Assembly: GCA_002715965.1 (NCBI GenBank)
Contig: PBAL01000015.1
Coordinates: 29,989-74,023, forward strand
DNA: 44,035 bases
Reading direction: 5' to 3'
From: Verrucomicrobiales bacterium
GTDB taxonomy: Bacteria > Verrucomicrobiota > Verrucomicrobiia > Limisphaerales > JAYPXF01
Made by a program: the position numbers and the translations under genes. Position 1 is the first letter of the stretch, and each line of letters opens with the position of its first letter. A model generated the notes under the pieces. That model had not been told where the DNA came from. It worked only from the letters and a program-made list of their open reading frames with translations, and searched no databases. Of the stretch, positions 25,475 through 35,268 are shown piece after piece.

Positions 25475-27009
25475 CGTCCCCTCAGCAGAACTGCGGGAGG
25501 AGTTCGGGGGGACGCGATTGGTGCCGGAAGAATCTCCGCTTCGGATTCCTCCACTTCTGTCTCTGATGCAGCGTTCTCCTGAAGCTCCCGATTGCGCAGC
25601 CTGAGCGCCAGTGGTCCCATGCCCATCAAAAACCACAACCACGCGTCATTCAAATCGTTGCCAAAGAAGATGATTGCGGCCTGGCCGGCAAGTGCTGCGT
25701 AGATGAAGCAATGGAAATCGGCGAAGAACGGGTCTTCCTCCTGTAACCGTCTTGATTCACGAAAGTTGGCAAACATCTGCCACCCAAAGATGGCACAGAA
25801 AAACAACACGCTTGGAATGCCCAACGCTCTTGCGCCGGCCAGGTAGCCGTTGTGGATGGAACCGGCAGCAACGTCAATGTCGATGGACGCGGCTTCATAA
25901 TCGGCGCGGGTCTGAAACGTCCACGCATTCGCAAGCCCGCCGTAGCCGCGACCAATGATCGGACGGTTGTTCACGTCTTCCATTGCGCGTTTCCAGCGTT
26001 GAAGTCGCCAGTTTACGTTGTAGGCCGCGTCTGTCCGATTCGCCACGCTCTTGCTGGTTAGAGACAGAACGCGAAGCAGTCCCACCTGGCGGACGGACAG
26101 GTTCTCACCAATCAGGTGAAACATTGCCAGCAGCCCGATGATGGAGATGAGCAGTCCGAAGACATAGATCGGACGCCAGGTCACAATCGCAATGGCGAGG
26201 ATGATGATCAGCACGGCCAGAAGGCTGCTGCGACTTCCACCGAGAATCACCGCAACAAAAGCTGCGCCTCCCGCAATCACCCGCAGGCTCAGCCGCATGG
26301 GAACCAGATTGGGCAACATGGCGAGTATCAGAAGTATCGTTCCGTAAAGCGGGAGGATGACGAATCGAAGCATCCCGTTGTCGAAGGTCGTCACGAACAT
26401 TCCGTAACGCGTCAGGATATCGGCCGCCCCTCCCTTGCCCAGTATCACCAGTGGCACCATGAACATCACCAGCCAGGCGGACAGGATTCCCATCCACCAC
26501 AACAGGCGTTTCAGGTCGCGGCGCGAAGTCAGAAGCAGCCCCAGCATCACCAGCAGGCTGAAGCAGATTCCATAGGTGAGGTAGGCGCGGAATCCGGTCA
26601 GGTGCTGTCCGATGCCTCTCAGGTTCGGAAATACCGGATCGATGCAGTAACGAACCACCACCCATCCGAAAAAGATCCCGCTTCCCCAGGTGATGGCATG
26701 ATTGACCTTCAGCGTGACATTGTGAATCAGCGCGCGGCGCAGGCAGTACTTCAACATGCAAAGGCCGATCACCGACGCCATGATCGGAAAGCCTCGGATG
26801 AACGGGACCGGCAAAATAAACGGACACAGCAATCCGAAGGCAATGAGAGCTGAAAATCCTTCCGTCACGATGACCGCCGTCACCATCGCGACGGCCCAAA
26901 GTCCGAACAGTGCGAAATAATTCCCCACCGCCACGCAATACCCGACGAACAACGCGCCCACCGCACACAGGGCAATGCGGATCAGGTTGAGGACGTCGTT
27001 TGGGCTCAT
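25447..27009 (-). CDS. O-antigen ligase/polymerase-like membrane protein
   Basis: About 520 residues with 10-12 predicted membrane helices. A GSRSSLLAVLI block, a long periplasmic loop with GRGYGG and the SIHNGYL motif near the C-terminal helices fit the Wzy/WaaL O-antigen ligase family, which joins or polymerises lipid-linked glycans at the periplasmic face. ATG 27009 (MSPNDVLNLIRIAL) is chosen over TTG 27093 because it puts the first helix at the N-terminus. The cytoplasmic C-terminal tail is Glu/Pro-rich (about 50 residues). No glycosyltransferase cluster surrounds it, so the glycan is unknown. It is divergent from the Tm-1-like gene with 160 bp between starts. Confidence 0.8.
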   Translation of the reverse strand: MSPNDVLNLIRIALCAVGALFVGYCVAVGNYFALFGLWAVAMVTAVIVTEGFSALIAFGLLCPFILPVPFIRGFPIMASVIGLCMLKYCLRRALIHNVTLKVNHAITWGSGIFFGWVVVRYCIDPVFPNLRGIGQHLTGFRAYLTYGICFSLLVMLGLLLTSRRDLKRLLWWMGILSAWLVMFMVPLVILGKGGAADILTRYGMFVTTFDNGMLRFVILPLYGTILLILAMLPNLVPMRLSLRVIAGGAAFVAVILGGSRSSLLAVLIIILAIAIVTWRPIYVFGLLISIIGLLAMFHLIGENLSVRQVGLLRVLSLTSKSVANRTDAAYNVNWRLQRWKRAMEDVNNRPIIGRGYGGLANAWTFQTRADYEAASIDIDVAAGSIHNGYLAGARALGIPSVLFFCAIFGWQMFANFRESRRLQEEDPFFADFHCFIYAALAGQAAIIFFGNDLNDAWLWFLMGMGPLALRLRNRELQENAASETEVEESEAEILPAPIASPRTPPAVLLRGRQPIRMGSN

Positions 27010-27169
27010 GCGGGCGAGGTCGGTGGAGACGGAACTTTTCAAAAAAGCACCTGTTTGACAATCAGCATTGCCGATGGCCGTTCCTTTCAACAACAGGGCA
27101 TGCGTTTCGTTGCGCTGAAACGAAATCAGAAATTGCTGAATCGCGCCTGAGTTCCGTTAATCTCCGCCC

Positions 27170-28387
27170 ATGGCCACCATCGCTGTCTTGGGAACGTTTG
27201 ACACCAAGGGTGACGAACACGCATTCGTCGCCGGGCTCATCACCTCGCGCGGACACAAGCCGCTGTTCATCGACGTCGGAACCAAGGGGAAATCCAGAAT
27301 CAAGCCGGACGTTTCGAGATCGGCGGTGGCACGTGCCGGTGGTTCCACGATGAAGGAGATAAAGGAGAAGAACGATCGCGGTCATGCAGTCATGGTTATG
27401 TCACAGGGCGCGCCGGAGATCGTGAAGAAGTTCGCGGAGAAGAATCGGATTCAGGGGATCATCTCCTTGGGCGGAGGCGGAGGGACGTCCATCTGCACGG
27501 CCGCCATGCGCGCGCTTCCGATCGGTTTTCCAAAACTGATGGTGTCCACCCTGGCGTCGGGCGATGTTTCACATTACGTCGGCGTAAAGGACGTCGTGAT
27601 GATGCCGAGCATCGTGGATGTTGCCGGATTGAATCGCATCTCAAGGATGATTCTCGCCAACGCGGCCAGTGCCATCTGCGGCATGGTGGAAACGGAGCCG
27701 CCCTCCGCCAACGACAAGCCCCTGATTGTCGCCAGCATGTTCGGCAACACCACCGACTGCGTCAGCCGCGCACGTATCGTGTTGGAGAAAGCCGGCTACG
27801 AAGTCCTGGTTTTTCACGCAACCGGGGCAGGCGGGCGCACCATGGAATCCCTAATCGAATCCGGAATGGTCGCCGGCGTGTTGGATGTTACGACTACAGA
27901 ATGGGCCGATGAACTGCTTGGCGGTGTGCTGAGCGCCGGTCCGACGCGCCTCGAAGCTGCGGCAAAGAACGGTGTTCCCGCAGTTGTGGGGCCGGGATGT
28001 CTGGACATGGTCAACTTCGGTCCGCCTGAGACCATTCCCGAGAAGTTCCAGCACCGTAACTTCTATCAACACAATCCGCAGGTGACTTTGATGCGGACCT
28101 CAGCCGAGGAATGCGCCGATCTGGGGCAGGCGATCGGTGAGAAGCTCAGCCTGTCCAAAGGCCCGGTGACTTTCATGATTCCGCGATCGGGAGTCAGCGT
28201 CATCAGCGCAGCGAACCAGCGCTTCCACGATCCGATTGCGGACCAGGTTCTTTTCCAGGCCATTCGCGCGTATCTTCGCGACGATATTCCGGTAAAAGAA
28301 CTTCCCAACGAAATCAATGACCAGTCCTTTGCCGAAGCCTGCGCGAACGAATTGTTGGAGAACATCGCGAAGGCCAAATACACGTAG
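27170..28387 (+). CDS. Tm-1-like ATP-binding protein (UPF0261)
   Basis: 405-residue cytosolic protein that opens with IAVLGTFDTKGDEHAF, the hallmark of the family that includes the N-terminal ATP-binding part of tomato Tm-1. A Gly-rich block SLGGGGGTSICTAAM and MVSTLASGDVSHYVGVKDVVMMPSIVD are family-typical, as is the C-terminal GVSVISAANQ block. Two similar Rossmann-like lobes are expected. In bacteria it often neighbours a phosphoenolpyruvate-hydrolase-like TIM-barrel gene; none is present here. The biochemical role is unknown. Start ATG 27170 gives the canonical N-terminus. Confidence 0.92.
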   Translation: MATIAVLGTFDTKGDEHAFVAGLITSRGHKPLFIDVGTKGKSRIKPDVSRSAVARAGGSTMKEIKEKNDRGHAVMVMSQGAPEIVKKFAEKNRIQGIISLGGGGGTSICTAAMRALPIGFPKLMVSTLASGDVSHYVGVKDVVMMPSIVDVAGLNRISRMILANAASAICGMVETEPPSANDKPLIVASMFGNTTDCVSRARIVLEKAGYEVLVFHATGAGGRTMESLIESGMVAGVLDVTTTEWADELLGGVLSAGPTRLEAAAKNGVPAVVGPGCLDMVNFGPPETIPEKFQHRNFYQHNPQVTLMRTSAEECADLGQAIGEKLSLSKGPVTFMIPRSGVSVISAANQRFHDPIADQVLFQAIRAYLRDDIPVKELPNEINDQSFAEACANELLENIAKAKYT

Positions 28388-28533
28388 CATCCGACGTGAG
28401 GAGGCTCAGTCCTTCACGCACAGTCAGTGGGAGATTTGCATGTTCACGAACGGCACTTTGTTCGAGCAGATGAAGTCCGGAGCGATAAGACACATGCCGC
28501 GAGTTGGTGTTTCTAGGTGTGGGGGCAGCGCAA

Positions 28534-28575
28534 CGTCCCTCTCCCAGCGGGAGAGGGACGGAGGGTGAGGGAGAA
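28534..28575. terminator. Perfect 12-bp hairpin repeat between convergent genes, copy 2
   Basis: CGTCCCTCTCCC (28534-28545), loop AGC, GGGAGAGGGACG (28549-28560): a perfect 12-bp stem, followed by GAGGGTGAGGGAGAA. It sits in the 297-bp gap between the convergent Tm-1-like gene and nuoN. It could act as a bidirectional terminator, but there is no T run on either side. Its second, decayed copy at 18536 shows it is a dispersed repeat. The rest of 28388-28684 shows no gene. Confidence 0.55.
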
Positions 28576-28684
28576 GACTGCCGAACATCAGTTGGTCGCC
28601 GGTCATGAGCAGCAGGCGCAATCGCGAATGACCCCAGACTCCAAGTGATGGGCGTCCTGACGTCCCGTGCAACCAATGGCGTCG

Positions 28685-30166
28685 CTATCGCACCACGCTC
28701 ATCACCGCGTGCACCACTCGATCCATCAGCGCGCCCGGCATGCAGCCAAGCAGCAGGACTGCAAAAGCGATCAGATAGACAATCTTGTTCGCCAGCGGAT
28801 TGACCACCGAACGCCGGCAGTTTGTTTCTGGTTCCCTGACAAAGACGTGCTTCAGCAGTTGCAGGTAGTAGTAGAGCGAAACGGCACTCATTGCGATTCC
28901 CACGACGACGACGGCCAGCACCAGCGTGCTTCCAGAATTGCCTTTCAGCGCGGCTGCAAACACGTAGAACTTCCCAAAGAAACCAGCCAGCGGAGGAATG
29001 CCGGCGAGCGACAGAATGAATACCATGAAACTGATCGCCAGTCCCGGCGATTTCTGCAACAGGCCGACGAGGTTGGCCATCGTGATATCCTCGCCCTTTC
29101 CCTGTATCGCGGCCACCACCGCAAAGGCGCCGATCGTGGTGAGGCCGTAGGTGGCCACGTAAAAGATCACCGACTGATAACCGGCCGCCGGAGGCGCGAG
29201 TACGCCGACCAGCAAATATCCCGAGTGGGCAATTGCCGAATAGGCAAGCAGTCGGCGCACGCTCTTTTGGGCCAGGGCGGCCAGGTTGCCGTAGATCATT
29301 GAAAACAACGCGATCGCAGCGATGAGCGGGGCATAGCCGTCGAACCCGCCATCATCACCCCGGGGCCAGTTTCCGAAGCCGACATACAATACCTTTGCCA
29401 ACGCGAAGATCCCCGCGGCCTTGGATGCCGAACCAATTAACATCACGCTCCCAACCGGAGATGCCTGGTAGACATCTGGTGCCCAGAAGTGGAACGGAGC
29501 CACCGCCAGTTTAAATCCGAATCCCACCAGGATCAGGATCAACGCAATTTTCAAGAGCGACGACTCGCTGTTGGCCACCAGCATCTTTCCAATCTCCGCC
29601 AGCTCAAGCGAACCGGTCAGGCCGTAAATATAGCTGATCCCAAACAGCATGAACGCGGCAGCCATCCCACCGAAGAGGAAATACTTCATGCCCGCTTCCG
29701 TGGCGGCGCGTTCCTTCCCGTCGTAGGCCGCCAACACGTAGAGCGAAAGGCTCGAAAGCTCGAGCGCGACGAACAGCATCAGCAGGTTCTCGGTGCTGAC
29801 CATCAACATCATGCCGACGGAAGCAAGCAGCAGCAGCGCATAGTATTCGCCGATGTTTCGCGTGAACCGAACCTCGATCGACAACACCCCGGTCAGCATT
29901 GTGAGCAGCAGGATGATCGCCTTCACGATCGAGTTCAGCGGATCGGCGTCGAACATCGATTGGGAGAGCGAGGCGTGCGCATCCACGCCCAGCATGCAAT
30001 AGAGAGCCAAGGCACAGGCGACTGCCGTCGTACCCGCGGCCGCGCTCATCCGATAGATCCGGGCGCCCCCCTTCATCGGGCCGAGATCCAGAGCCAGCAC
30101 TGGGATGATTGCCAGTCCGACGATGAACTCGGGCAGCAGCATCCGGAATAGTTCCCCGTAGTCCAT
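28685..30166 (-). CDS. nuoN: NADH-quinone oxidoreductase subunit N
   Basis: 493-residue antiporter-like membrane subunit of complex I. It has about 14 helices, with the channel glutamate and lysine blocks in LFVALELSSLSLYVLAAY and GFGFKLAVAPFHFWAPDVYQ; the latter (FKLAVAPFHxWxPDVY) is diagnostic of NuoN. It pumps protons through the central hydrophilic axis. It is the last gene of the operon: its ATG shares one base with the stop of the second nuoM. Length matches the family (480-500). Confidence 0.96.
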   Translation of the reverse strand: MDYGELFRMLLPEFIVGLAIIPVLALDLGPMKGGARIYRMSAAAGTTAVACALALYCMLGVDAHASLSQSMFDADPLNSIVKAIILLLTMLTGVLSIEVRFTRNIGEYYALLLLASVGMMLMVSTENLLMLFVALELSSLSLYVLAAYDGKERAATEAGMKYFLFGGMAAAFMLFGISYIYGLTGSLELAEIGKMLVANSESSLLKIALILILVGFGFKLAVAPFHFWAPDVYQASPVGSVMLIGSASKAAGIFALAKVLYVGFGNWPRGDDGGFDGYAPLIAAIALFSMIYGNLAALAQKSVRRLLAYSAIAHSGYLLVGVLAPPAAGYQSVIFYVATYGLTTIGAFAVVAAIQGKGEDITMANLVGLLQKSPGLAISFMVFILSLAGIPPLAGFFGKFYVFAAALKGNSGSTLVLAVVVVGIAMSAVSLYYYLQLLKHVFVREPETNCRRSVVNPLANKIVYLIAFAVLLLGCMPGALMDRVVHAVMSVVR

Positions 30167-31677
30167 TACCAGCCTGCTTCCTTTCTGAGCCCCTCGAACA
30201 ACTCCGTTTCAAACGCCGGGTGGATCAGGTGCTCCAGCATGTATCCCGGAAACAAACCCACCCACAAGGACGCGCCGATCAGCAGCGCTGCGCCGAGTTT
30301 TTCGGAGAAGGTGATATGTGGAAGTTCCAGCAGTTTCGGGTCACCGGTTCGTTCCGTGAAGAAAACTGTCTGGATGGCCTTCAAGGTATAGGTCACGCCA
30401 ATGATGATTCCCGCACCGCAAATCACAGCGTACAAGGGGAAAGCCTTCCACGCGCCGAGCACCACCTGAAGTTCTGCGACGAATCCGCTGAAGCCCGGCA
30501 AGCCCATCGATGCCAGTCCGGCTATCGTGAACACAACGGCGGCAAATGGCATCTCCTGTCCCAATGGCATCTGAGAGAGTTCGTCCAGATCCCGCGTGTG
30601 CGTCCGCGCATAGACCATCCGGCCCACCACCGCGAATAACAGCCCCGCAATGATGCCGTGGCTGAACATCTGCAAGACGGCGCCGCTCAGTCCCACCTCA
30701 TTCAATGTCGCCAGGCCCAGCATCACGAAACCCATGTGGCTTACGCTTGAATAGCCGATGACGAACTTAAAATCCTTCTGCGTCCATGCGACCATCGCGC
30801 CATAGACGATTCCGATCACGGCCACCAGAGCAATCGTGTCCCGCCAATACAGCAGTCCTTCGGGAAACATGGTCATTGCCACCTTCAACGCGCCGTATGC
30901 GCCCAACTTCATGATCACGCCCGCCAGCAACATTGACACTGCCGTCGGCGCGGCCACATGACCCGTTGGAGCCCAGGTATGAAAAGGCCAGATGCCGGCC
31001 AGGATCGCAAAGCCCACGAACACCAACGGAAAGGCCCGGGCCTGGAAGTCCGCGCTGAACTGCACCTTCGCCAGATCCACCAGCATGAACGAATGCCCGC
31101 CTGACACTGCGAAGGCTGAGATCATTCCGATCAGCACGAAGGCGCTTCCCACGAAGGAATAAAGCGCCAGCTTCATCGCGCCGTATTCCCTGCGCGTGGA
31201 TCCCCAGATCGCGATCAGGAAATATTTTGGAACGATCGCGATTTCATAGAAGACAAAGAGCAGGAACAAATCTGCGCTGAGAAACACACCGTAAACGCCA
31301 CCGATCAACGCCAGGTAAAATGCGAAGTATTCGCGAACGCGATGTTCGATGTTCCACGAAAACAAGACGCCCGCCGTGGCCGCCAGACCGGTCAGGATCA
31401 CCATCACCGCGCTGATGCCGTCCACCGCCAACGCATACCGAATCGTCAGCTCGGGCAGGATCGTGTGCGAATCCAGTTTTTGAATCGTGATCCAGGGAAT
31501 ATTGATCAGCTCCTTGACGACCGGCCCGCCACCAAATTCCATCGCGCCGGTAAAGCCGATCCACAACCCGCAACCCGCCACGACCAGCGCCACCCAACGC
31601 GCCCTGGTCTCGTGCCTCGGTGGCAGGAGCAGAACGGCGAGCATGCCGATGAACGAGATGTAGATCGTCCAGCTCAT
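30166..31677 (-). CDS. nuoM: NADH-quinone oxidoreductase subunit M, second paralogue (channel Lys lost)
   Basis: 503-residue antiporter-like subunit. The helix-5 glutamate is kept in LFVFYEIAIVPKYFLIAIWG, but where NuoM has A-x-K-x-P-x-x-P-F-H-T-W-L-P this protein reads FAILAGIWPFHTWAPTGH, so the conserved helix-7 proton-channel lysine is Leu. The lysine of the next helix (MKLGAYG) is present. This may alter or block pumping in this subunit, or another residue may substitute. It overlaps the upstream nuoM by 4 bp and nuoN by 1 bp. The two NuoM proteins are diverged, so the duplication is old. Double-NuoM complexes I are known in some bacteria. Confidence 0.92.
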   Translation of the reverse strand: MSWTIYISFIGMLAVLLLPPRHETRARWVALVVAGCGLWIGFTGAMEFGGGPVVKELINIPWITIQKLDSHTILPELTIRYALAVDGISAVMVILTGLAATAGVLFSWNIEHRVREYFAFYLALIGGVYGVFLSADLFLLFVFYEIAIVPKYFLIAIWGSTRREYGAMKLALYSFVGSAFVLIGMISAFAVSGGHSFMLVDLAKVQFSADFQARAFPLVFVGFAILAGIWPFHTWAPTGHVAAPTAVSMLLAGVIMKLGAYGALKVAMTMFPEGLLYWRDTIALVAVIGIVYGAMVAWTQKDFKFVIGYSSVSHMGFVMLGLATLNEVGLSGAVLQMFSHGIIAGLLFAVVGRMVYARTHTRDLDELSQMPLGQEMPFAAVVFTIAGLASMGLPGFSGFVAELQVVLGAWKAFPLYAVICGAGIIIGVTYTLKAIQTVFFTERTGDPKLLELPHITFSEKLGAALLIGASLWVGLFPGYMLEHLIHPAFETELFEGLRKEAGW

Positions 31678-33224
31678 TTGCCGCCCAGCCCTTCGATCAA
31701 TTTCAACACCGTGGGGTTCACTGCATGGATGATGAAGCCTGGAAAGACACCCAGCGCGAACATCAGTACCACCGGAAGCACCATCGAGTTCCGCTCGCTT
31801 GCATCGAGATCAGCCATCGATTCGCAGCCGGAATTCAAGGGGCCGCTGAACACCTTCTGCATGAACGTGAGGATGAACACCGCGGTGATCAGCAAACCCG
31901 GCAAGGCCAGCACGGCAGCCCATGGCGCCAATGGGAACACGCCCCTGAAGATCAGAAACTCCCCGACGAAGCCATTCAGACCCGGCAATCCGAGCGACGC
32001 AAAAAGTGAGATGCCCATGAATGCACAGAATAGCGGAGCGATCTTCCGGAGACCTCCGAAGTCATCCACGCCACGCTTCCCTCCATGGCGTTTTTCCAGG
32101 AAGAAGATGAACGCGAAAATCGCAGCGGCCGTGAGTCCGTGATTGAAGGACTGCAGCACGACCCCGTTGAGCGCAGCCGCCCGATCGAATCCAGCGTCTT
32201 CCGCGACTGCGACAACGGCAAAGGTGGCGAGCAGGCAGTAGCCCAGATGATTCACCGAGGAGTAGGCGAACATCCGCTTCATGTCCGTCTGCACAAATGC
32301 TGCCGCAGCTGCGAGCACGATCGTGGCGGTGGCGAGGAGGAGCAGGGGAGTCAGCATCATGTTGATGGCCTCCGGGAAGATCGGGAGGAAGAGTCGAAGC
32401 AGGCCGTAGATGCCCAGCTTGGACATTGCTCCGGTGAGCAGCATCGTCACCGGCGAAGGCGCTTCCGAATAGGTCGCCGGCAGCCAGGTGTGGAAGGGAA
32501 ACAAGGGCACCTTCACGGCGAATCCCATAAGCACCAGGATTGCCAGACCGAGGTAAACCTGTGTTCCCGACAGTCCGGCCCACACCAGCTTCTCTTCAAT
32601 GGTCAGCCGGAGTGATCCGCCCTTCGCGATCTTTGCCAGTTCCACGAAATCAAACGTGCCCGTCGCGTGATACAGTCCCAGGAATCCCACCAGCAATGCG
32701 ATACTGCCCACCATCGTGTAGATGAAGAACTGTGTTGCCGCGGCTTGACGTCCGGCTCCGCCAAACAAGCGGACGAGGAAGAAGGCGGGAATCAGGCTCA
32801 GTTCCCAGAACAGGAACCAGTGAAAGAAGTTCATCGCGGTGAACACGCCGAACAACCCGGCCTGCAACCAAAGCATCAGCCCGTAGTAAAAAGCGCAACG
32901 CTCGTCGCCGGACCGCGAAACCAGGATCGCCATCGGCGTCACCACTGCTGCCAGCATCAACATCACCAACCCGATGCCGTCCAGGCCGACGAAATACTGC
33001 ACGCCCAAGGCCGGGATCCAGTTTACCTGTTCGACAAATTGCAGGTCCGAGTTCACCTGGCTGAAGTTCTTCCAGATCAGCGCAGCCGTTACAAAGACCA
33101 CGGCTGAGATCAAGCCCGCCACCTGCTTCACCCGCGCCTCGCCCGATCGCCCCAGCAACATCACCAGCACTCCGCCAATGAGAGGCATGAGCGTGATGGT
33201 GGTGATGACGTGGCTCTCGTTCAT
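31674..33224 (-). CDS. nuoM: NADH-quinone oxidoreductase subunit M, first paralogue
   Basis: 516-residue antiporter-like membrane subunit with complete canonical residues: FHWFLFWELSLIPAFFLV (helix-5 glutamate), GFAVKVPLFPFHTWLP (helix-7 lysine) and AMSKLGIYGLLR (helix-8 lysine). About 14 helices. It belongs to the distal proton-pumping module of complex I. It begins directly after the nuoL stop and overlaps the second nuoM by 4 bp. This is the paralogue most likely to occupy the normal NuoM position. Confidence 0.95.
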   Translation of the reverse strand: MNESHVITTITLMPLIGGVLVMLLGRSGEARVKQVAGLISAVVFVTAALIWKNFSQVNSDLQFVEQVNWIPALGVQYFVGLDGIGLVMLMLAAVVTPMAILVSRSGDERCAFYYGLMLWLQAGLFGVFTAMNFFHWFLFWELSLIPAFFLVRLFGGAGRQAAATQFFIYTMVGSIALLVGFLGLYHATGTFDFVELAKIAKGGSLRLTIEEKLVWAGLSGTQVYLGLAILVLMGFAVKVPLFPFHTWLPATYSEAPSPVTMLLTGAMSKLGIYGLLRLFLPIFPEAINMMLTPLLLLATATIVLAAAAAFVQTDMKRMFAYSSVNHLGYCLLATFAVVAVAEDAGFDRAAALNGVVLQSFNHGLTAAAIFAFIFFLEKRHGGKRGVDDFGGLRKIAPLFCAFMGISLFASLGLPGLNGFVGEFLIFRGVFPLAPWAAVLALPGLLITAVFILTFMQKVFSGPLNSGCESMADLDASERNSMVLPVVLMFALGVFPGFIIHAVNPTVLKLIEGLGGK

Positions 33225-35267
33225 TTATCGACCGGTGATGAACAGGGTCAGCAGGAAGAGCGCGAGGGCGACGCCGAAGACGCGGAGATATTCCTGGATG
33301 CGTCCGTTCTGGAGCTTGGCCATGAAACGGCCAGAGCGGCTCACCCGTTTGCAACCTTCGTCGAATCCGGGATTGATCAAATAGTCGTCACAGAAACGGC
33401 TCAGCCAGGAGATACCCAGGGCGACAAAGGAAACCAGCATCACGCCCAGTGAAACTGCCTTGCGATCCAATGTGTCCGCCAGATTGCCAAAGCTCTTGTG
33501 CCATTTCACGACGGTCCGCTCATACAGCTCATCGATGTAGAACTTGTCGCGCAGGACTGCGAATTGATTCGGTAGATGTTCCTCGGCCTCGTCTGGATGC
33601 TCGGGCTTTTCGTGGGGAAGGACGCCGTAGATTGCCAAGCCGATCGCAATGCCAAAGCCGACAACGACTTGCGAGATGATAATGAAGACGGCAGTGCTGC
33701 CAAAGTTCCCTTCAGCTTCTATTGGAACTTGCTCAATAAACGCCTGAAACGCGGGTAGCCACGGCATTCCCAGAAAGCCCAATGCAATCGAGCACACTGC
33801 CAGAATGATCAGCGGTTTTGTCATCGACTCAGGTACTTCTTCTGGCATGTGCGATTCGTCGCCCCGGTACACTTTGCCATAGAACACATAGACCACCTGT
33901 CGCGTCATGTAGAACGCAGTCAGAAAGGCGCCGAAGACACCGATGAAGAATGGCAATCGAGACACTTCCCATCCCCAGGCGTAATGCAAGATGGCGTCCT
34001 TGCTCCAAAATCCGGCGAATGGAATGACCCCAGCCAATGCCAGAGTCCCGACGGCGTAAGTCAGGTAGGTGATCTTCATGTGGTGCTGCAATGCCCCCAT
34101 GCGTCTCATGTCCTGTTCGTGATGGCATCCATGGATTACGGAGCCGGAACCCAGGAAGAGCAGCGCCTTGAAGAACGCGTGCATAATCAGATGGAACATC
34201 GCCACGCCCACACCTCCGACGCCCAGCCCCATGAACATGTATCCCAGCTGAGACACGGTCGAGTAAGCCAGCACGCGCTTGATGTCGTATTGTCCGATCG
34301 CGATGAGTGCAGCGAAGACCGCGGTCAATGTGCCCACCCAGGTTACAACCTGAAGTCCTCCCGAAACCGCAACGCCAGGTGGAGCCGCGGATATCAACGG
34401 ATAAACCCTCGCCATCAGGAATACACCAGCAGCTACCATCGTTGCCGCGTGAATCAACGCGCTGACCGGTGTCGGGCCTTCCATCGCATCGGGCAACCAG
34501 ACGTGAAGTGGAAGCTGGCCTGATTTGCCAATCGCCCCGCAAAAGATCAACAGCGAGATCGCGGTCGAAACCGTCATCCCCACCATCGTCGTCTGGCCGA
34601 CCATCTTCGCGACGGCGGATTGCTCCAGACAGCCCATGCCGTTCGCGTCGTAGAACAGCAACGTGCCCGTTTCGGAATACAGCCAGAGCATCCCGATGAA
34701 GAATCCCAGATCGCCGATGCGAGTCGTGATGAACGCCTTCTTTGCCGCGGCAGCCGCGCTCGGTTTGTAGAACCAGAATCCGATCAGCAGATACGAGGCG
34801 ACGCCGACCAGTTCCCAGCAGATGAACATCAGCAGCAGATTGTTCGAAATCACCAGGCCCAACATCGCTGCGGCAAACAGCGACAGGTAGCAGAAGAACA
34901 TCTGGTAGTTCTCGTCCTTCCCCATGTACGCCGTGCTGAAGTGGAAGATCAGCGCGCCGACAAAGGTGATCATCACCGCCATGATCGAGGACAAGGGATC
35001 CATGATCCAACCCAGCTGCAGCGCGTTCGTGCCCAGCTCGAACCACGTAAAGTTGAAGACCCTCGGCGCCTGTTGCGTATCCGCCACGTTGATCACCGCC
35101 AGCAGCGAGAAGAAAAAGGCCAGGCACATCGAACCGATTGCCAGATGCGAAGCGATTTTTTTGTTGGGGAACGGACAGAAAAACCGGGAGACGAAGATCA
35201 CCAGCGCCGCGAACAAAGGCGCAAGCGCGATCATCGGAAATGCCCAAGTGTATACGGAATCGCCCAT
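33225..35267 (-). CDS. nuoL: NADH-quinone oxidoreductase subunit L
   Basis: 680-residue terminal antiporter-like subunit. Helix-5 glutamate: FICWELVGVASYLLIGFW; helix-7 lysine: GAIGKSGQLPLHVWLPDAMEG; then SALIHAATMVAAGVFL, a NuoL signature. After the core a long amphipathic C-terminal part (about residues 560-680) can form the lateral helix HL and the anchoring helix that run along the membrane arm. It sits 1 bp after nuoK and directly before nuoM. With two NuoM subunits downstream, the reach of HL matters; its length here should be compared with single-NuoM relatives. Confidence 0.96.
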   Translation of the reverse strand: MGDSVYTWAFPMIALAPLFAALVIFVSRFFCPFPNKKIASHLAIGSMCLAFFFSLLAVINVADTQQAPRVFNFTWFELGTNALQLGWIMDPLSSIMAVMITFVGALIFHFSTAYMGKDENYQMFFCYLSLFAAAMLGLVISNNLLLMFICWELVGVASYLLIGFWFYKPSAAAAAKKAFITTRIGDLGFFIGMLWLYSETGTLLFYDANGMGCLEQSAVAKMVGQTTMVGMTVSTAISLLIFCGAIGKSGQLPLHVWLPDAMEGPTPVSALIHAATMVAAGVFLMARVYPLISAAPPGVAVSGGLQVVTWVGTLTAVFAALIAIGQYDIKRVLAYSTVSQLGYMFMGLGVGGVGVAMFHLIMHAFFKALLFLGSGSVIHGCHHEQDMRRMGALQHHMKITYLTYAVGTLALAGVIPFAGFWSKDAILHYAWGWEVSRLPFFIGVFGAFLTAFYMTRQVVYVFYGKVYRGDESHMPEEVPESMTKPLIILAVCSIALGFLGMPWLPAFQAFIEQVPIEAEGNFGSTAVFIIISQVVVGFGIAIGLAIYGVLPHEKPEHPDEAEEHLPNQFAVLRDKFYIDELYERTVVKWHKSFGNLADTLDRKAVSLGVMLVSFVALGISWLSRFCDDYLINPGFDEGCKRVSRSGRFMAKLQNGRIQEYLRVFGVALALFLLTLFITGR

Positions 35268-35268
35268 G

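Noticed and set aside
27010..27093. 28-residue N-terminal extension of the Wzy-like protein from TTG 27093
   Set aside because: TTG is a weak start, and ATG 27009 places the first membrane helix properly.
32062..35247. Several long frames (up to 470 codons) on alternative frames within nuoL and nuoM
   Set aside because: They mirror the codon bias of the nuo genes, are Arg/Gly-rich and have no membrane or family pattern.
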